Source of the DNA: Massilia sp. erpn
GTDB lineage: Bacteria; Pseudomonadota; Gammaproteobacteria; Burkholderiales; Burkholderiaceae_D
DNA length: 64,000 bases
Direction: 5' to 3'
NCBI RefSeq assembly: GCF_024400215.1
Contig: NZ_CP053748.1
Span: forward strand, 1,116,001-1,180,000
In this document: positions 42,471-52,220 of the stretch, one piece after another
How the letters are laid out: each line of letters starts with the position of its first letter
How positions within the stretch are numbered: position 1 is the first letter of the stretch
The notes under the pieces: generated by a model
Databases searched by the model: none
Told to the model about the DNA's origin: nothing
The model's input: only the letters and a program-made list of their open reading frames with translations
Made by a program: the position numbers and the translations under genes

Positions 42471-44003
42471 ATGACTATCGACTACCTGAAGAAAATCCTG
42501 ACCGCCCGCGTCTACGACGTGGCCCAAGAAACTCCGCTGGAACTGGCGCCGACCCTGTCGCAGCGCTATCAGAACCGAATTTATTTCAAGCGCGAGGACA
42601 TGCAGGACGTGTTCAGCTTCAAGGTGCGCGGCGCGTATAACAAGATGGCCCATCTGAGCGAAGCGCAGTTGAAGCGCGGCGTCATTTGCGCCTCGGCCGG
42701 CAATCACGCCCAAGGCGTGGCGCTGTCGGCGGCGCGCATGGGCTGCCCGGCCGTGATCGTGATGCCGGCCACCACGCCGCAGCTGAAGATCGAGGCGGTG
42801 CGCGCGCGCGGCGGCGCCCATGTGGAAGTGGTGCTGCACGGCGAATCGTATACCGACGCCTACAACCATGCGCTGACGCTGGAAAGAGAACAGAAGCTGA
42901 CCTTCGTCCACCCCTTCGACGATCCCGACGTGATCGCCGGCCAGGGCACGATCGCCATGGAAATCCTGCGCCAGCATGCGGGGCCGATCCACGCCATCTT
43001 CGTGCCCATCGGCGGCGGCGGCATCATCGCCGGCATCGCCGCCTATGTGAAGCAGATCCGCCCCGACATCAAGATCATCGGCGTGCAGCCCCTGGATTCG
43101 GACGCCATGGCGCGCAGCCTGAAAGCGGGCGAGCGCCTGACCCTGCCCGACGTCGGCCTGTTTGCCGACGGCACCGCCGTGCGCCTGGTGGGCGAGGAAA
43201 CCTTCCGCATCGCGCAGCAGTATGTGGACGATGTGATCCTGGTCGATACGGACGCCATCTGCGCCGCCATCAAGGACGTGTTCATGGATACGCGCTCGAT
43301 CCTGGAGCCCTCCGGCGCGCTGGCCGTGGCCGGCGCCAAGGCCTATATCGAACGTGCGGAACTGAGCAAAGACCCGATCCTGCACCAGACCCTGGTCACC
43401 GTGGCCAGCGGCGCCAACATGAATTTCGACCGCCTGCGCTTTGTCGCCGAGCGCGCCGAGCTGGGCGAGTCGCGCGAAGCCGTGTTCGCCGTCACCCTGC
43501 CCGAGCAGCGCGGCAGCTTCAAGCGCTTCTGCTCCCTGGTCGGGCCGCGCAATGTGACCGAGTTCAATTACCGCATCAGCGACCAGGACCAGGCCCACGT
43601 CTTTGTCGGCGTGCAGATAGCCGACCGCAACGAATCGAGCGCCCTGGCGCGCCGCTTCGAGGACAGCCAGTTCAAGACGCTCGACCTGACCCATGACGAG
43701 CTGGCCAAGGCCCACCTGCGCCACCTGGTGGGCGGCAAGAGCGCGCTGGCCAAGGACGAGTTGCTGTACCGCTTCGAGTTCCCCGAACGCCCGGGTGCGC
43801 TGATGCGCTTCCTCGACAGCATGGCGCCGAACTGGAATATCTCGCTGTGCCACTACCGCTCGCAGGGCGGCGATGTGGGCCGCATCCTGATCGGCCTGCA
43901 AGTGCCGCCCGACGAGATGGGCGAGTTCCACAAATTCCTCGCCACCCTCGGCTACCGCTACTGGGACGAAACCCAGAACCCGGTCTACAAGCTCTTCCTC
44001 TAA
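42471..44003 (+). CDS. ilvA: Biosynthetic threonine ammonia-lyase
   Basis: A 510-residue PLP enzyme making 2-oxobutanoate from threonine for isoleucine synthesis. PLP-Lys lies in FSFKVRGAYNKM (near residue 51), the phosphate loop in IFVPIGGGGIIAGIA, plus ASAGNHAQGVALSA. The C-terminal third holds two ACT-like regulatory domains (EQRGSFKRFCSLVGPRNVTEFNYR and FEFPERPGALMRFLDSMAPNWNISL), as in isoleucine-inhibited enzymes. The start ATG at 42471 begins the homologous MTIDYLKKIL. The last codons are repeated downstream at 44058-44070 beside a palindrome. Confidence 0.96.
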   Translation: MTIDYLKKILTARVYDVAQETPLELAPTLSQRYQNRIYFKREDMQDVFSFKVRGAYNKMAHLSEAQLKRGVICASAGNHAQGVALSAARMGCPAVIVMPATTPQLKIEAVRARGGAHVEVVLHGESYTDAYNHALTLEREQKLTFVHPFDDPDVIAGQGTIAMEILRQHAGPIHAIFVPIGGGGIIAGIAAYVKQIRPDIKIIGVQPLDSDAMARSLKAGERLTLPDVGLFADGTAVRLVGEETFRIAQQYVDDVILVDTDAICAAIKDVFMDTRSILEPSGALAVAGAKAYIERAELSKDPILHQTLVTVASGANMNFDRLRFVAERAELGESREAVFAVTLPEQRGSFKRFCSLVGPRNVTEFNYRISDQDQAHVFVGVQIADRNESSALARRFEDSQFKTLDLTHDELAKAHLRHLVGGKSALAKDELLYRFEFPERPGALMRFLDSMAPNWNISLCHYRSQGGDVGRILIGLQVPPDEMGEFHKFLATLGYRYWDETQNPVYKLFL

Positions 44004-44070
44004 ACGCCCCCCAACGGCCCAGCCCGTGTCCACCTTGGGGTCAGACCCCAAGTGGACACAAGCTCTTCCT
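43987..44070. repeat. 13-bp direct repeat duplicating the end of ilvA
   Basis: ACAAGCTCTTCCT occurs at 43987-43999, inside the last ilvA codons (Lys-Leu-Phe-Leu), and again at 44058-44070, immediately after the first palindrome. The spacing is 71 bases, and the sequence following each copy is also loosely similar (TAAA...CCAACG...GCCCGTGTCC), so the unit looks like an imperfect tandem duplication. Confidence 0.7.
44026..44059. repeat. REP-like palindrome 1 after ilvA
   Basis: GTGTCCAC-C-TTGGGGTC pairs with GACCCCAA-GTGGACAC through one bulged base; the centre is GGGGTCAGACCCC. The stem is strong enough to act as a terminator or mRNA 3' protector for ilvA. Similar outer sequence (TGTCCACC) is present in the 5052-5155 element. 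Confidence 0.8.
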
Positions 44071-44095
44071 TAAAAACTGGCCAACGACTGTTCTG

Positions 44096-44135
44096 CCCGT
44101 GTCCGATTAGGGTCTGACCCCACGGTGGACACGGG
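44096..44135. repeat. REP-like palindrome 2 after ilvA
   Basis: CCCGTGTCC (44096-44104) pairs with GGACACGGG (44127-44135) and the inner GGGTC (44110-44114) with GACCC (44116-44120). It is a diverged second copy of the 44026-44059 element in the ilvA-queF gap. Confidence 0.8.
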
Positions 44136-44223
44136 CTGGACGGTAGGCGGCGGCAGGCTATCCGGCGGATGGGGCGCTTTTGCGTTAACATGGAGGGCTG
44201 TCCGATTTACTCCGAGCACCACC

Positions 44224-45057
44224 ATGACCAATACCGCCGATCAATCCCCTCTGGGCAAGAATTCCGCTTACCGCACCGATTATGCGCCGGAGCTGCTGTT
44301 CCCCATCCCGCGCCAAGGCAAGCGCGATGAGCTGGGCCTGCAAGGCACCCTGCCCTTCTTCGGCGTCGACCTGTGGAATGCCTATGAGCTGTCGTGGCTG
44401 AATATGCGCGGCAAGCCGCAGGTGGCCGTGGCGCGCATCACGGTGCCGGCCGATTCGCCGAATATCATCGAATCGAAATCGTTCAAGCTCTACCTGAATT
44501 CCTTCAACCAGACCCGCCTGGGCGGCCCGGAGGCGCTCAAGACCCTGCTGCAGCAGGATCTGTCGGCGGCGGCCGGCGCCAGCGTGCAGGTCAGCCTGAC
44601 CATGCAGGAGGAGTTCGGCAACCTGCAGATGGGCGAGCTGTCCGGCCTGCTGCTCGACCGTCTGGATATCGAAGTCGACAACTATGCGCCACAGCCGGAA
44701 ATCCTGACTGCCGATTTCGACGAGCAGCCGGTGGAAGAAGTGCTGGTCTCGCATCTGCTGAAATCGAACTGTCTGGTCACGGGCCAGCCCGACTGGGGCA
44801 GCGTACAGATCAGCTATGCCGGTCCGCAAATCGATCAGGAAAATCTATTGAAATACCTGATCGGCTTCCGCGAGCACAATGAATTCCATGAGCAATGCGT
44901 GGAGCGCATCTTCACCGATATCCTGCGCCACTGCCGGCCGCAGCAGCTGACCGTGTATGCGCGCTATACCCGGCGCGGCGGCCTGGACATCAATCCCTGG
45001 CGCAGCAACCACAGCGGCGCGCGCCTGCCGTCCAATCTGCGCAACGCGCGCCAGTAA
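44224..45057 (+). CDS. queF: NADPH-dependent 7-cyano-7-deazaguanine reductase
   Basis: A 277-residue QueF of the long, bimodular (YqcD, E. coli-like) type. It reduces preQ0 to preQ1 for queuosine in tRNA. Signatures: substrate-binding [16 protein letters not shown], the catalytic Cys in [16 protein letters not shown], and [23 protein letters not shown]. No other queuosine genes are in the window. The start ATG at 44224 begins the known N-terminus; upstream residues of the frame come from the repeat region. Confidence 0.95.
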   Translation: MTNTADQSPLGKNSAYRTDYAPELLFPIPRQGKRDELGLQGTLPFFGVDLWNAYELSWLNMRGKPQVAVARITVPADSPNIIESKSFKLYLNSFNQTRLGGPEALKTLLQQDLSAAAGASVQVSLTMQEEFGNLQMGELSGLLLDRLDIEVDNYAPQPEILTADFDEQPVEEVLVSHLLKSNCLVTGQPDWGSVQISYAGPQIDQENLLKYLIGFREHNEFHEQCVERIFTDILRHCRPQQLTVYARYTRRGGLDINPWRSNHSGARLPSNLRNARQ

Positions 45058-45410
45058 GCAGCCCCATGGATTGTTGATTGTAGTCAACAATCCTCGGCAT
45101 TTTTTACAATGTGGTGAAACATTTCAGCCGGTTTTGTCTTACAATCAGTTAAGAACTGTTATGGAATTACCCACGGCGAAAGCGCGTCCTCACAGGCAAA
45201 AAGCTGGCATTTTGCCGGAAACCTGCGCGTGAATTGCCAAGACGGCAGCCAGTATTTTTTGAATAACGCTTTAGCCTGCCTTAGGCGGACTGGAGCGGAA
45301 TGCGGAGGCCAGCCGGGCGCTAGCGATTTCATGTTACAGGCCACACAAACAGGCCTATAATTCTGTGCTCGCAAGCCACCTTTGTGCGCCGCACCATTTC
45401 ACGTCGCGTT
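45058..45410 (+). promoter_or_regulatory. queF-ptsN intergenic region: terminator, leader and ptsN promoter
   Basis: This 353-base gap holds no convincing gene. It begins with the queF terminator (45068-45105) and ends with a good sigma-70 promoter for ptsN: TTACAG (45334-45339), 16-base spacer, TATAAT (45356-45361), about 50 bases before the ptsN start. The middle (45110-45330) is lower in GC and contains no recognised motif. Confidence 0.6.
45068..45105 (+). terminator. Terminator after queF
   Basis: GGATTGTTGA (45068-45077) and TCAACAATCC (45084-45093) are perfect complements around a six-base loop, with a T6 run at 45100-45105 six bases further on. It begins 11 bases after the queF stop codon. 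Confidence 0.75.
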
Positions 45411-45893
45411 ATGAATAATCTGAGCAAAATACTGTCGCTAGAGAATGTCCAGCTGGATTTGGAAGTCTCGAGCAAAAAGCGCGCCTTTGAGCAAGCCGGT
45501 CTGATTTTTGAAAACAATTGCGGCATCGCCCGCTCCACCGTGTCCGACAACCTGTTCGCGCGCGAGCGCCTCGGGTCGACCGGCCTGGGCCATGGCGTCG
45601 CCGTGCCGCACGGCCGCATCAAGGGTTCCAAGAGCCTGAAAACGCCGCTGGCCGCCTTTGTGCGCCTGGCCGAGCCGATTCCCTTCGAGTCGCCGGACGG
45701 CAAGCCCGTCAACCTGCTGTTCTTCCTGCTGATTCCCGACCATGTGACCCAGCAGCACCTGGAAATCCTGTCGGAGATCGCCGAAATGTTCTCCGACGAC
45801 GCTTTCCGCACCGCCTTGTCGACCGACACCGATCCGCGCTCGGTACACAGCCGCATCGTGAATTGGCAACCCAGCTTGCAGGCGGCGGGTTAA
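45411..45893 (+). CDS. ptsN: Nitrogen-PTS EIIA protein (PtsN)
   Basis: A 160-residue EIIA-Ntr: phospho-acceptor His67 in [14 protein letters not shown], preceded by [11 protein letters not shown] and followed by [30 protein letters not shown]. PtsN relays phosphorylation from NPr and adjusts potassium transport, sigma-54 functions and stress responses. ATG at 45411 matches the normal start. It heads ptsN-hprK-rapZ with its own promoter; normally this run continues from rpoN-hpf, which here lies inverted ~5 kb away. Confidence 0.94.
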   Translation: MNNLSKILSLENVQLDLEVSSKKRAFEQAGLIFENNCGIARSTVSDNLFARERLGSTGLGHGVAVPHGRIKGSKSLKTPLAAFVRLAEPIPFESPDGKPVNLLFFLLIPDHVTQQHLEILSEIAEMFSDDAFRTALSTDTDPRSVHSRIVNWQPSLQAAG

Positions 45894-45928
45894 ACTCAAA
45901 CCGACACCACTTTCCGCAAAGAAGACCC

Positions 45929-46864
45929 ATGCTGCAAACCCCGCTGACGATACAAAGGCTGTACGACGATAACCGCGAGACTTTGCAGCTGGGATGGTTT
46001 GCCGGCTTTCCCGGCGGCGAGCGCCTGATCTCGGGCGATGTGGCGTCGGCGGCCGACCAGGTCGGCCACTTGAATACGATTCACCCGGGCCGCATCCAGG
46101 TCTTCGGCCACCAGGAAATCAATTACTACCAGCGCCTGAAATCGCTGACGCGCGCCCATGTGATCGGCGAATTGATCGCGGGCGGCCCGCCGGCCCTGAT
46201 CATTGCGCAAGGCCTGGAAACGCCACCCGATATTCTCGCCATCTGCGACGAGAAAAATATTCCCCTGTTCTCCACGCCGCTGGCGGCGGCCCAGGTGATT
46301 GACTTCCTGCGCGTGTACCTGTCGAAAAAGCTGGCGCAGCGCGTGATCATGCACGGCGTGTTCATGGACGTGCTGGGCGTGGGCGTGCTGATTACCGGCG
46401 ACTCGGGCCTGGGCAAGAGCGAGCTGGGTCTGGAGCTGATTTCGCGCAGCCACGGCCTGGTGGCCGACGACGCGGTGGAGTTCTCGCGCATCGCACCGAA
46501 TATGATCGAGGGCCGCTGCCCGCCGCTGCTGCAAAACCTGCTGGAAGTGCGCGGCCTGGGCCTGCTCGACATCAAGGCCATCTTCGGCGAGACGGCGGTG
46601 CGGCGCAAAATGCGCCTGAAACTGATCGTGCATCTGGTGCGCCGCTCGGCACTGGAAGAGGAAGTGGAACGCCTGCCCTTCCAGTTCCCGACCGAGGACG
46701 TGCTGGGCCTGCCGATCCGCAAAGTCGTGATCCCGGTGGCGGCCGGCCGCAACATCGCGGTGCTGCTGGAAGCGGCCGTGCGCAACACCATTCTGCAATT
46801 GCGCGGCATCGATACGCTGCAGGAGTTCATGGAGCGGCAGCGTCAAGCCATGAGCGGAGATTGA
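45929..46864 (+). CDS. hprK: HPr kinase/phosphorylase
   Basis: A 311-residue enzyme: N-terminal HprK domain (~1-130) and C-terminal kinase with Walker [16 protein letters not shown], the His of [23 protein letters not shown] and the family motif [15 protein letters not shown]. It phosphorylates or dephosphorylates the HPr-type PTS protein at Ser. 35 bases separate it from ptsN. Its final codons (Arg-Gln-Ala-Met-Ser-Gly-Asp-stop) are repeated ~107 bases downstream with silent changes. Confidence 0.96.
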   Translation: MLQTPLTIQRLYDDNRETLQLGWFAGFPGGERLISGDVASAADQVGHLNTIHPGRIQVFGHQEINYYQRLKSLTRAHVIGELIAGGPPALIIAQGLETPPDILAICDEKNIPLFSTPLAAAQVIDFLRVYLSKKLAQRVIMHGVFMDVLGVGVLITGDSGLGKSELGLELISRSHGLVADDAVEFSRIAPNMIEGRCPPLLQNLLEVRGLGLLDIKAIFGETAVRRKMRLKLIVHLVRRSALEEEVERLPFQFPTEDVLGLPIRKVVIPVAAGRNIAVLLEAAVRNTILQLRGIDTLQEFMERQRQAMSGD

Positions 46865-46971
46865 ATGCTGCCAAGGAGCGCGCCCTTGCAAGGGCGCACC
46901 GTTCCACAGGCGCGCGGCCTTGCCGCACGAATTCCCTGCTCCACCAACGTCAAGCCATGAGCGGCGACTGA
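46841..46971 (+). repeat. Duplicated 3' end of hprK flanking a palindrome
   Basis: CGTCAAGCCATGAGCGG plus a D codon and TGA ends hprK (46841-46864) and recurs at 46948-46971. Both copies read RQAMSGD-stop, differing only at two third codon positions (GGA/GGC, GAT/GAC). Between them is an 18-bp perfect palindrome GCGCCCTTGCAAGGGCGC (46880-46897). The second copy has no coding partner upstream. Confidence 0.85.
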
Positions 46972-46997
46972 GTCGCTTTTTCGGGTATCATGCCCGC

Positions 46998-47858
46998 ATG
47001 CGAATCGTCCTCATTACTGGTATCTCCGGCTCCGGCAAATCGGTGGCCCTGAACGTCCTCGAAGACACCGGCTACTACTGCGTGGATAACCTGCCGCCCG
47101 CGCTGCTGGCGAATCTGGTGCTCACGCTGAGCACGGAAGGCACGGAAGCGCTGGCTGTCGCGGTCGACGCGCGCAGCGCCGCTTCCCTGGCCAGCCTGCC
47201 CGGCGATATCGAGGCCTTGCGCTCCCTAGGCCATGATGTGCGCGTGATGTTCCTCACCGCGAGCACGCATTCGCTGGTGGCGCGTTTCTCGGAAACGCGG
47301 CGCAGCCATCCGCTCTCGCACCAGCTGCGTCCCGGCGACAATCCCGCCGCGCGCCGCACCCTGATCGAATGCATCCTGGAAGAACGCGAGCGCCTGTCGG
47401 CCATCCAGCAGCTGGGCCATGTGATCGATACCTCGGAGCTGAGCGCCAACAAGCTGCGTGCCTGGGTCAAGGATCTGGTGCACAGCGAGCAGGCGCCGCT
47501 GACTCTGTTCTTCGAATCCTTCGCCTTCAAGCTGGGCGTGCCGCTCGACGCCGACTTCGTGTTCGACGTGCGCGCCGTGCCGAATCCCTATTACGATCTG
47601 GCCCTGCGCCCGCTGACCGGACGCGATGCGCCGGTGATCGCCTTCCTCGACGCCCAGCCCAGCGCCGAGGAGATGTTTCAGGACATCCGCAACTTCATCG
47701 CCAAATGGCTGCCTTCATTCAAGAAGGACAACCGCAGCTACCTGACCGTGGCCGTGGGCTGCACCGGCGGCCAGCACCGTTCGGTGTATATGGCCGAACG
47801 GCTGGCGCGTCATTTCCAGACCGGCGAGCAGGTAGTGCTGCGCCACCGCGAACAGTAA
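46998..47858 (+). CDS. rapZ: RNase adapter protein RapZ
   Basis: A 286-residue P-loop protein: Walker [19 protein letters not shown] at the N-terminus, DNLPPALL, the C-terminal RNA-binding domain with [17 protein letters not shown]. RapZ binds GlmZ-type RNA and recruits RNase E, tuning glucosamine-6-phosphate synthase; outside enterobacteria its targets differ. The ATG at 46998 starts the homologous MRIVLITG. It is the third gene of the ptsN cluster and converges on a VOC gene six bases away. Confidence 0.95.
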   Translation: MRIVLITGISGSGKSVALNVLEDTGYYCVDNLPPALLANLVLTLSTEGTEALAVAVDARSAASLASLPGDIEALRSLGHDVRVMFLTASTHSLVARFSETRRSHPLSHQLRPGDNPAARRTLIECILEERERLSAIQQLGHVIDTSELSANKLRAWVKDLVHSEQAPLTLFFESFAFKLGVPLDADFVFDVRAVPNPYYDLALRPLTGRDAPVIAFLDAQPSAEEMFQDIRNFIAKWLPSFKKDNRSYLTVAVGCTGGQHRSVYMAERLARHFQTGEQVVLRHREQ

Positions 47859-47864
47859 GGCTGC

Positions 47865-48239
47865 CTATTTCGACCAGTGCACGACCTCGATCTGATGCTG
47901 ATCGGGGTCGAACACCATGGTGCCGTAATACCTTTCGTTGATGTCCGGCCGCAGCCCAGGTTCGCGCAGCTTGCTCGCGCCCAGTTCAATCGCCTTGCTG
48001 TAGAAGGCCTGTGCCGCTTCCTGCGACGGCGCCGTGATGGCGACATGGGCGCGGTGGCCCGCCAGCGCATCGCCGTTCTGCGCCGGATAAATGGCAAAGC
48101 TCCAGTGACCGTTGGCGCCGAAGATGGCCTGGCCGCTGTCCTGATGCTGGATACTATAGCCCAGCGGCTCAAGGCAGGCGGTGTAGAAGGCTAGTGCGCG
48201 CGGCAGGTCGCGCGTGCCGATGGAGACGTGGTCGATCAT
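47865..48239 (-). CDS. VOC (glyoxalase-like) family protein
   Basis: A 124-residue VOC-fold protein: MIDHVSIGTRDLPRALAFYTACLEPLGY, GHRAHVAITAPSQEAAQAFYSKAIELGA, and the metal-ligand end GTMVFDPDQHQIEVVHW. Members are metal-dependent isomerases, dioxygenases or resistance proteins; the substrate cannot be inferred. It converges with rapZ. Confidence 0.88.
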   Translation of the reverse strand: MIDHVSIGTRDLPRALAFYTACLEPLGYSIQHQDSGQAIFGANGHWSFAIYPAQNGDALAGHRAHVAITAPSQEAAQAFYSKAIELGASKLREPGLRPDINERYYGTMVFDPDQHQIEVVHWSK

Positions 48240-48337
48240 GATGTTCCTCCCTCAAAAATGGTCAGAACATCATACTGAGCGCCGCTGAAACGTTTTCTTG
48301 AAAACACCCTTTGCAACGCAACAATTTCTCTTAGCGC

Positions 48338-49426
48338 TCAGGGCGAAAGATGGCGCAACGGATGCGCGTGTTCCGGCCAGGCCGGTTCGAAGAAGCGCGC
48401 CACATCCTCGGCCCGCACTTCGGCCAGCGTAGGCGGATTCCAGCGCGGCTGGTTATCCTTGTCGATGACCAGGGCGCGCACGCCTTCCAGCACTTCCCCA
48501 TGTTCGAAATTGCGCCGCACCAGATTGCGTTCCAGACGCAGGCAGTCGGCCACGCCCAGCGCGGCGCCGCGCTTCAGCAGCTCCTGCGTCACGCACATCA
48601 TCAGCGGCGAACGCTGCTCCATGGCGCGCAAGGCTTTCTGCGCAAATTCACTGGTATCGCCACGCAGCGCATCCATCACGGCGGCGACGCTGGAAGCGGC
48701 GAAATGGCGGTCGATCAGGCCGCGCTGGGCTTCCAGCTCGCTGCCGCCGGCCTGGGCGCGCAAAGGCGCGGCAAAGGCCTCGATGGCGGCGCGCAGCTGG
48801 CTGCCTGGCGTAGCGTCGATCAAGGCCGCCAGCGCGGGCATTTCGCTGTCCGGGACGTAGTGGTCGGCCAGGCCCAGATACAGGGCGTCGGCCGCGCCGA
48901 CCGTGAGGCCGCTCAGGCCCAGGTACATGCCCAGCTGGCCCGGCGCATGCGAGAGGAAGTGGCTGCCGCCGACGTCGGGGAACAGGCCGATATTCACTTC
49001 CGGCATGGCCATCCTGGTACGGTTGGTGACGATGCGCACGCCGCAATCCGGTCCGCCCTGCGCAATGCCCATGCCGCCGCCCATCACCACGCCGTCCATC
49101 AGCGCGATATAAGGCTTGGGATAGAAATGGATTAAATGGTTTAGCGCATATTCCTCGGTGAAGAAATCCTCCAGCAGCGCGCTGCCGCCTTGCGGCGTCT
49201 GCTGCCCCGCCTCGTGGAAGAAGCGGATATCACCGCCGGCGCACAAGGCCTTCTCGCTGCTGCTGCGGATCACCACGGCGGCAATGGCGGCATCGCCGCG
49301 CCACGCCAGCAGGGCCGCACTGAGCGCGCGCACCATATCGAGCGAGAGGGAGTTCAGTGCCTTGGGACGATCGAGGGTGAGGATGCCGGTGCCGTTGCTG
49401 ACGCGGGTATGGACATATGCGCTCAT
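48338..49426 (-). CDS. 3-hydroxyisobutyryl-CoA hydrolase-like enoyl-CoA hydratase family protein
   Basis: A 362-residue crotonase with the extended C-terminus of 3-hydroxyisobutyryl-CoA hydrolase: GILTLDRPKALNSLSLDMV, KALCAGGDIRFFHEAG, YIALMDGVVMGGGMGIAQGG, MPEVNIGLFPDVGGSHFLSHAPG and the LVRRNFEHGEVLEGVRALVIDKDNQPRW end. In valine breakdown this enzyme frees 3-hydroxyisobutyrate. No other valine genes are near. It is inserted, with the VOC gene, between hpf and rapZ. Confidence 0.9.
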   Translation of the reverse strand: MSAYVHTRVSNGTGILTLDRPKALNSLSLDMVRALSAALLAWRGDAAIAAVVIRSSSEKALCAGGDIRFFHEAGQQTPQGGSALLEDFFTEEYALNHLIHFYPKPYIALMDGVVMGGGMGIAQGGPDCGVRIVTNRTRMAMPEVNIGLFPDVGGSHFLSHAPGQLGMYLGLSGLTVGAADALYLGLADHYVPDSEMPALAALIDATPGSQLRAAIEAFAAPLRAQAGGSELEAQRGLIDRHFAASSVAAVMDALRGDTSEFAQKALRAMEQRSPLMMCVTQELLKRGAALGVADCLRLERNLVRRNFEHGEVLEGVRALVIDKDNQPRWNPPTLAEVRAEDVARFFEPAWPEHAHPLRHLSP

Positions 49427-49502
49427 GGAGTCTCGCCAAAATTAGAGGAAGCTTATTCTAGCGCGGCATATGGATTTAAAGGCCTCTTATTGGTGGATGC
49501 AA

Positions 49503-49526
49503 AAAAGGGCGCTGATGCGCCCTTTT
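49503..49526 (-). terminator. Rho-independent terminator after hpf
   Basis: AAAAGGGCGC (49503-49512) and GCGCCCTTTT (49517-49526) form a 10-bp stem with a 4-base loop; the T6 tail is on the minus strand. It ends the kds-lpt-rpoN-hpf row. Confidence 0.85.
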
Positions 49527-49549
49527 GTCAGTGCTGCCTGGCCCTGGTA

Positions 49550-49909
49550 TCAGGTGGCGGAGGCAGGTGCTTCATAGGTGTCCGGCAGGCGCTTGATAGC
49601 GGCGTGGCTATGCTCCTGGAGTTTGGCTTTGTGTTTCATGACCTGGCGATCGAGCTTGTCGATAAGCGTATCGATGGCGGCGTACAGGTCTTGCGACAGG
49701 CTTTCCACATACATGGTCTTGCCGGAAACGCGCAGATTGATTTCCGCTTTTTGACGTTTTTCTTTCTCGGTGAGGTTATCTACGGTCAGGATGACAGCAA
49801 TATCAATTACATGATCGAAGTGGCGTTTGATACGCTCCAGCTTATTCTGCACGTATTCGCGAATCGCTGGGGTCACGTCGAGATGATGTCCGCTGATGGT
49901 GAGATTCAT
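49550..49909 (-). CDS. hpf: Short ribosome hibernation-promoting factor
   Basis: A 119-residue HPF/RaiA protein: [79 protein letters not shown]. It inactivates ribosomes by promoting 100S dimers in stationary phase. The ATG at 49909 begins the homologous part. It follows rpoN, the standard location; ptsN, which normally comes next, is missing here. Confidence 0.94.
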   Translation of the reverse strand: MNLTISGHHLDVTPAIREYVQNKLERIKRHFDHVIDIAVILTVDNLTEKEKRQKAEINLRVSGKTMYVESLSQDLYAAIDTLIDKLDRQVMKHKAKLQEHSHAAIKRLPDTYEAPASAT

Positions 49910-49982
49910 ACACACTCCTAAAGATGATGTCGCTACAAGTTCGCGCGCGCCCAATCTGGCCGGGCTGGCAGGAACCCAGGCA

Positions 49983-51458
49983 CTACAAAGACTTGCGGAG
50001 GCTGACTGGCGGGATCTTCAATGCTTCTCGATATTTGGCAACAGTGCGTCGCGCAATTACCATGCCTTGTTCTCCCAGCATGTCCGCAATCTTACTGTCG
50101 GATAAAGGATTTTTCGGGTCTTCTGCTCCTGTCAATTGCACAATCAGCGCCCGTATCGCCGTGGAAGAAGCTTCGCCCCCCGCTTCCGTCGCGACATGGC
50201 TGCCAAAAAAATATTTCAACTCAAACATGCCATGGGGGGTGAGCATATATTTCTGAGTTGTTACGCGAGAAATAGTGCTCTCGTGTAGTCCCAGTGTATC
50301 AGCAATTTCACGCAACACAAGGGGTCTCATGGCCACGGCGCCGTGCGAGAAGAAATTCTTTTGACGCTCCACGATGGCCTGCGCCACGCGCAAAATTGTG
50401 TCAAAGCGCTGGCGCATATTCTTGATCAGCCACTTCGCCTCCTGCAGCTGGGCGCTCATCTGCGATTCGCCTTTCCCCTGGCGCAGCAGGCTGGCGTACA
50501 GGGAGTTCACGCGCAGGCGCGGCATCACATCGTTATTCAGCATCACGATCCAGCCATTGCGGCCCTTCTTCACCACCACGTCCGGCACCACGTAGTCCGA
50601 CACGTCGGCAGCGAAGGCGGCGCCGGGATGCGGATTGCATTGGCGGATCACGGCCTGCGCTTCGCGCAGGTCTTCGTCGTCGCAGTCGAGGGCTTTTTTC
50701 AGCTTGGTGAATTCGCGCTGGGCAAACCAGGCCAGGTGCTTTTCGACGATGCATAAAGCCATGCGCCGCGTCACCAAAGGCACGCCGGGCAGGCGGCGGA
50801 TTTGCAGCGCCAGGCATTCGGCGGCGCTGCGCGCGCCGACGCCGGCCGGATCGAAGCTTTGCAGCAGGGTGAGCGAAGTTTGCAGCTCTTCCAGCTCCAC
50901 ATCGAGTTCCAGCGGCAGGCGCGCGTGGATTTCCTCCAGGCTCTCGTCCAGATAACCGTTGTCGTCCAGCGCATCGGCGATCAGTTCCATCAAGGCGCGG
51001 TCGCGCGGCTCCTGCAGGGTGACGCGCATCTGCTCCAGCAAATGCTCGCGCAGGCTGCAGTGGTGGGCTTCCAGCTGGGGACGGGCGTCGTCGTCTTCGG
51101 GCGCCTTGCCGCGGCCCGTGTCGCCCCAGTCGCCATCGGCTTCGGCCACGCTCTCGCCTTCGCCGCCTTCATAGGCGGGTTCGGCCTCGGCGGCCGGCGC
51201 GGGCGCATCGGCCGGCGCGGCATTGTCCGGCGGCGCATCGCCGGGTGTGGAGGTCGGACTGATGGCGCCATCGGCCAGCAGGCGCACGGAGCGGTCGAGC
51301 GGATCGTCGAGACGCTCCAGCAGGGGATTATCAGTCAGCAGCTGTTCCAGTTCCTGATGCAGTTCCAGCGTGGACAGTTGCAGCAGACGGATGGACTGCT
51401 GCAACTGCGGCGTCAACGCGAGGTGTTGCGAGGTGCGCAGTTGCAAAGACTGTTTCAT
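49983..51458 (-). CDS. rpoN: RNA polymerase sigma-54 factor
   Basis: A 491-residue sigma-54: activator-interacting region I ([25 protein letters not shown]), acidic region II (about 60-130, Asp/Glu/Ala-rich), core-binding region and C-terminal DNA-binding part with the RpoN box [10 protein letters not shown]. Sigma-54 directs genes of nitrogen metabolism, motility and others and needs AAA+ activators. The ATG at 51458 is the normal start. It lies four bases after the lptB stop in the kdsD-kdsC-lptC-lptA-lptB-rpoN-hpf row. Confidence 0.97.
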   Translation of the reverse strand: MKQSLQLRTSQHLALTPQLQQSIRLLQLSTLELHQELEQLLTDNPLLERLDDPLDRSVRLLADGAISPTSTPGDAPPDNAAPADAPAPAAEAEPAYEGGEGESVAEADGDWGDTGRGKAPEDDDARPQLEAHHCSLREHLLEQMRVTLQEPRDRALMELIADALDDNGYLDESLEEIHARLPLELDVELEELQTSLTLLQSFDPAGVGARSAAECLALQIRRLPGVPLVTRRMALCIVEKHLAWFAQREFTKLKKALDCDDEDLREAQAVIRQCNPHPGAAFAADVSDYVVPDVVVKKGRNGWIVMLNNDVMPRLRVNSLYASLLRQGKGESQMSAQLQEAKWLIKNMRQRFDTILRVAQAIVERQKNFFSHGAVAMRPLVLREIADTLGLHESTISRVTTQKYMLTPHGMFELKYFFGSHVATEAGGEASSTAIRALIVQLTGAEDPKNPLSDSKIADMLGEQGMVIARRTVAKYREALKIPPVSLRKSL

Positions 51459-51462
51459 GGCT

Positions 51463-52218
51463 TTACATGCGGAAGTGTTCGCCCAGATAAACGCGGCGTA
51501 CCGATTCGTCGGCGATGATGTCGTCCGGACGGCCGGAGGCCAGCACAGAGCCTTGGTTAATGATGTAGGCACGATCACAAATGCCCAGCGTCTCACGCAC
51601 ATTATGGTCGGTAATCAGCACGCCGATATTGCGCTCCTTCAGGAAACGCACGATGCGCTGGATTTCGATCACAGCGATCGGGTCGACGCCGGCAAACGGT
51701 TCGTCCAGCAGCACGAAGCGCGGATTGGTGGCCAGGGCGCGCGCGATCTCCACGCGGCGCCGCTCGCCGCCCGACAGCGACAAGGCCTGGTTCTCGCGCA
51801 GCTTCTCGATCTGCAGGTCGGCCAGCAGCTTTTCCAGGCGCGCGTCGATTTCCGCCTTGGCCAGCGGCTTGCCGTCCACCTTCTGGATTTCCAGCACGGC
51901 GCGGATATTCTCTTCCACCGTCAGCTTGCGGAATACCGACGCTTCCTGCGGCAGATAGGACAGGCCAAGCGAGGCGCGGCGGTGGATCGGCAGGCTCGAT
52001 ACATCGGTGCCGCCGATGTCGATGCTGCCCGCGTCCGAGGCCACCAAGCCCACGATCATGTAGAAGGAGGTGGTCTTGCCGGCGCCGTTTGGCCCCAGCA
52101 AGCCGACCACTTCGCCGCAGTCGACCTGCAGCGACACATCATGCACGACCTGGCGCTTGCCATAGCTTTTTTGCAGGCCGCGCACGACCAGGGTATTGCC
52201 CTTGCATTGAGCCTGCAT
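51463..52218 (-). CDS. lptB: LPS export ABC transporter ATP-binding protein
   Basis: A 251-residue ATPase: Walker [17 protein letters not shown], signature [15 protein letters not shown], Walker [15 protein letters not shown] and the switch His in [11 protein letters not shown]. LptB drives LPS extraction by LptFG. Two bases separate it from lptA. The N-terminal ~10 residues ([10 protein letters not shown]) extend slightly beyond the core. Confidence 0.97.
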   Translation of the reverse strand: MQAQCKGNTLVVRGLQKSYGKRQVVHDVSLQVDCGEVVGLLGPNGAGKTTSFYMIVGLVASDAGSIDIGGTDVSSLPIHRRASLGLSYLPQEASVFRKLTVEENIRAVLEIQKVDGKPLAKAEIDARLEKLLADLQIEKLRENQALSLSGGERRRVEIARALATNPRFVLLDEPFAGVDPIAVIEIQRIVRFLKERNIGVLITDHNVRETLGICDRAYIINQGSVLASGRPDDIIADESVRRVYLGEHFRM

Positions 52219-52220
52219 GC

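Noticed and set aside
44096..44135. Palindromes after ilvA as CRISPR repeats
   Set aside because: Only two diverged copies, each internally palindromic, with no regular spacers and no cas genes.
45160..45231. Short plus-strand ORF of 23 codons in the ptsN leader
   Set aside because: No ribosome site and no run of regulatory codons; it lies upstream of the ptsN promoter and is probably chance.
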